DNA from: Treponema sp.
GTDB lineage: Bacteria; Spirochaetota; Spirochaetia; Treponematales; Treponemataceae
Assembly: GCA_024693715.1 (NCBI GenBank)
Contig: JAILKS010000066.1
Coordinates: 35,628-99,627, forward strand
Reading direction: 5' to 3'
Length of the DNA stretch: 64,000 bases
This document shows positions 62,047 to 64,000 of the stretch, one piece after another; position 1 is the stretch's first letter; the number at the start of each line of letters is the position of its first letter. The notes beneath the pieces are model-generated. The model ran no database searches, was not told the origin of the DNA, and saw nothing but the letters and a program-made list of their open reading frames with translations. Position numbers and translations under genes: made by a program.

Positions 62047-62107
62047 ATTTTTGAAAGTATAGTGTTGAATAGTTTTATTAATCTTTAGTGATTAAGGCGG
62101 TGATTTT

Positions 62108-63274
62108 ATGAACAAAAAAGATATAAAACGAAATTTCTGGATGCTGAAGGGCTCTCTTGCTAAAAAAGGCTATGACTGGTGGTGGCATAGTTTTACCGGT
62201 GTAGAAGAGAAAACAGGCAAAGAAAGAACATTCTTTATAGAATATTTTACGATTAATCCTGTTCTTGCAAAGGTTAATGGCGGTGAGGAACCTATTTTAG
62301 GTCAGGAGCCGTTTAACCGCGAAAGAAAATTCATGCCGTCTTATGTTATGGTAAAGTGCGGATGGTGGGGAAAAGATGCCGTTCAACTTAATAAATTTCT
62401 TCCCTGGAAAGATGTTAAAATAGAAAATGATAAAGACAAAGGATTTTCTGTTTCTTCCGGAGATTTTTTCTGTTCTGAAGAGATGTTGACAGGAAGCGTT
62501 GAGATTTCACAGGAGGATGCGGAAAATCATCTTGAATGGATGTGCGGTAGTGGAAGCATGACCTGGAATCTTACAGTTGAAAAAGATATAGCATTTAATG
62601 TCGGTTATGGTGCCAGTGCTTTTTTCAGGGCGACAAATGCTTTTGAAATGTATTGGCATGCTCAGGGAATGAAAACACGCTATTCGGGAACTGTAATCGC
62701 AAATGGAAAAAAATATCAGATTACAAAAATTAATTCCTTCGGATATGCAGATAAAAACTGGGGAAAGAATTTTACATCACCATGGGTATGGCTTTCATCA
62801 AATGATTTAACAAGTAAGATTACAAATAAAAAGCTTGATAATTCTGTTTTTGATATTGGTGGCGGAAAACCTAAACTCTTTGGCATTTCTTTTGATAAAA
62901 AGCTTTTAAGTGAATTTTATTATGAAGGAAAATCTTACGAATTTAATTTTTCTAAATTCTGGACTTTGTGCAGGACAAAATTTAACTGTTCGCAGACAGA
63001 TAAGCAGGTTGTTTGGAAGGTAAGACAGGAAACATTGCGGTATGTAATGGAAACAGAAATTACATGCAATAAGGATGAAATGCTTTTTATAAATTATGAG
63101 TCACCGGATGGAGAAAAACGTCATAAGAATCTGTTCAACGGCGGAACAGGTGAAGGTACGGTTAAGCTTTATAAAAAAAGCATCAAATTAGAAAATAAAC
63201 TTCCTAAAAAGAATTTAATTTTGATTGATGAAATCGAAGCAAAACACGTTGGATGTGAGTTCGGCGAGTATTAA
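62108..63274 (+). CDS. Tocopherol-cyclase-like lipocalin-fold protein
   Basis: This 388-residue protein has no signal peptide. The segments GYDWWWHSFTGVEEKTGKE at the start and NSFGYADKNWGKNFTSPWVW in the middle match the tocopherol-cyclase-like family (PF14249), whose lipocalin-like domains bind hydrophobic compounds. In plants it cyclises tocopherol; bacterial members have unknown functions. It is the last gene of the lipid-export-like operon, 61 bases after the barrel gene, and may bind or modify the lipid before export (inference). The family call is moderate. GGCGG precedes the ATG. Confidence 0.68.
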   Translation: MNKKDIKRNFWMLKGSLAKKGYDWWWHSFTGVEEKTGKERTFFIEYFTINPVLAKVNGGEEPILGQEPFNRERKFMPSYVMVKCGWWGKDAVQLNKFLPWKDVKIENDKDKGFSVSSGDFFCSEEMLTGSVEISQEDAENHLEWMCGSGSMTWNLTVEKDIAFNVGYGASAFFRATNAFEMYWHAQGMKTRYSGTVIANGKKYQITKINSFGYADKNWGKNFTSPWVWLSSNDLTSKITNKKLDNSVFDIGGGKPKLFGISFDKKLLSEFYYEGKSYEFNFSKFWTLCRTKFNCSQTDKQVVWKVRQETLRYVMETEITCNKDEMLFINYESPDGEKRHKNLFNGGTGEGTVKLYKKSIKLENKLPKKNLILIDEIEAKHVGCEFGEY

Positions 63275-63282
63275 ACGGACAT

Positions 63283-63314
63283 AAAAAAAGCGGAGAACTT
63301 TCCGGTCCTCCGCG
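63283..63314 (-). terminator. Terminator of the DUF1508 gene
   Basis: On the minus strand GCGGAG pairs with CTCCGC around a 12-base loop that is itself partly self-complementary, followed by seven T. Confidence 0.8.
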
Positions 63315-63337
63315 ATTGATGTAATTACAAAAAAGGA

Positions 63338-63709
63338 TTATTCTTCTTCAACTTTTGCAGAAGGTGCATTCTTTTTAATAGAAGTAATGCCGCTTTTACA
63401 TCCAGCCTTATCTGAATAGCCTTCGCCTACAGCAATAATCTGTCCATTCTTTGCCTTTAATCTGAAGCGAATCTGTCCTTTCTTATCTTTGTACATTTCA
63501 AATTTAGGAGAAGATGCTTTTTCGAAATCTTTTTCAGTCTGATCTTCAATTTCTGCAATAGGAGCGTTTGTCTGTACACTTTTGATTCCGCTCTTACATG
63601 AATCCTTTGAAGAATAAACTTCTGATGTAGCAATTACTTCACCGTTTGATGCTTTAAGATTGAAAGTAAATCCTGTTTTACCTTTTTTGATTACAAATTT
63701 TGCAGCCAT
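63338..63709 (-). CDS. DUF1508 (YegP-like) protein with two repeats
   Basis: This 123-residue protein has two copies of the small beta-alpha DUF1508 domain: first KTGFTFNLKASNGEVIATSE with SKDSCKSGIKSVQTNAP, second GQIRFRLKAKNGQIIAVGEG with DKAGCKSGITSIKKNAP. The function is unknown. The protein is small, basic and probably abundant. It is a single gene with GGGGGAT as Shine-Dalgarno, a good promoter and a strong terminator. Confidence 0.9.
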   Translation of the reverse strand: MAAKFVIKKGKTGFTFNLKASNGEVIATSEVYSSKDSCKSGIKSVQTNAPIAEIEDQTEKDFEKASSPKFEMYKDKKGQIRFRLKAKNGQIIAVGEGYSDKAGCKSGITSIKKNAPSAKVEEE

Positions 63710-63761
63710 TTTATATCCCCCATGCTTGTTAAAAAAAAGTATTCAACTCGTGAATAATTAA

Positions 63762-63789
63762 ATTATAAACCCTTTTTGATTAGTTGCAA
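63762..63789 (-). promoter_or_regulatory. Promoter of the DUF1508 gene
   Basis: On the minus strand TTGCAA (63784-63789) and TATAAT (63762-63767) are 16 bases apart, about 53 bases upstream of the ATG at 63709. Confidence 0.6.
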
Positions 63790-63868
63790 GAAAAAAGTAT
63801 TTTTTTGTTATATAAATATTAATTTTTTTAATTTTTTTAAAAAAAAACTATTTTTTTCTAAAAATTAC

Positions 63869-63897
63869 TTGACACTTTTTAAATAGAGGTATATATT
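63869..63897 (+). promoter_or_regulatory. Strong promoter, probably of an rRNA operon
   Basis: A perfect -35 TTGACA (63869-63874) is 17 bases from TATATT (63892-63897). The preceding 60 bases are long A and T tracts (63800-63865) as in an UP element. This is the best promoter in the window. The product lies beyond the edge. Confidence 0.65.
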
Positions 63898-63903
63898 AAT
63901 TTT

Positions 63904-64000
63904 CACCGTCGCGTAAGCAAACTTACATAGCGACCGGGTCTGATAGAAAACCTTCCGGTTTTCTACGTTTCTTTGACAAAACAGGGAAGGAAAGAAAGAA
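63904..64000 (+). ncRNA. Structured leader, candidate rRNA operon leader (partial)
   Basis: From the predicted start the sequence folds into GTCGC-GTAAG/CTTAC-GCGAC (63908-63934) and a perfect 8-bp hairpin AGAAAACC-TTCC-GGTTTTCT (63945-63964). It then has TTTCTTTGACA (63968-63978), which resembles the boxA antitermination element of rRNA leaders, and a purine-rich run to the window end. No open frame starts here. A 16S gene is expected downstream, but this is inference. Confidence 0.5.

Overview
The window looks like the chromosome of a free-living or gut/rumen Treponema (Spirochaetota). The support is low G+C DNA, lipoprotein-rich envelope genes, a LysM protein of a treponemal type, LuxS with Pfs, c-di-GMP and cyclic-nucleotide proteins, and xylan-degrading enzymes. 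The species assignment is inference from family content. Most of the window is ordinary core chromosome; no prophage, transposase or CRISPR array was seen.

Layout. 1-4330: a truncated MATE transporter, a CE1-type esterase lipoprotein, uridine phosphorylase, the remnant of an acyltransferase gene, a flavin-binding protein and a GH43 hemicellulase. 4331-4660: an initiator tRNA whose 3' end and terminator are tandemly duplicated around a GC-rich, hairpin-rich 100-base insert. 4700-12600: PrsW protease and shikimate kinase (divergent), SlyD and NifU-like proteins, then a minus-strand operon of LysM protein, lytic transglycosylase and cation/proton antiporter. 12600-21320: cardiolipin synthase, small unknowns, a HAD phosphatase, and a minus-strand operon ptsI-der-merR-Rsm22-like. 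21400-25940: NSS transporter and a MATE/DUF456/TrmJ operon. 25950-29420: a minus-strand operon of xylanase, membrane hydrolase and Nif3-like protein. 29500-32730: an unknown exported protein and the lspA-mtnN-luxS operon. 33400-35550: tandem-duplicated DUF1538 transporter with a tandem-duplicated P-II protein. 35560-43940: alpha-2-macroglobulin and PBP1C. 44070-53340: EAL phosphodiesterase, pyrE, a solitary DNA methyltransferase, tRNA-Thr, a double cNMP-binding regulator, PHP phosphoesterase, ComM, tRNA-Leu and a short RecQ. 53360-56120: DUF1015 protein and sigma-54. 56230-63280: a six-gene operon encoding a MacB-like ABC exporter, a LolA-like carrier, an outer-membrane barrel and a tocopherol-cyclase-like protein. 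63338-64000: a DUF1508 protein, then a strong promoter and structured leader that probably start an rRNA operon just beyond the window.

How the genes work together. Envelope biogenesis dominates: lipoprotein maturation (lspA), peptidoglycan synthesis and turnover (PBP1C, SLT), cardiolipin synthesis, a defence protein (A2M) and the probable lipid-export operon. The second theme is plant-fibre use (GH10, GH43, CE1 esterase). The third is signalling: c-di-GMP turnover, cyclic nucleotides, AI-2 synthesis, P-II and PTS enzyme I.

The most interesting signals are the ABC/LolA/barrel operon, the LysM protein with an Hsp70-substrate-domain-like head and nine 18-residue repeats, the paired duplications in DUF1538 and P-II, the initiator-tRNA duplication, and a recurring promoter geometry (-10 box ending 6-7 bases before the start codon without a Shine-Dalgarno) that suggests many leaderless mRNAs.
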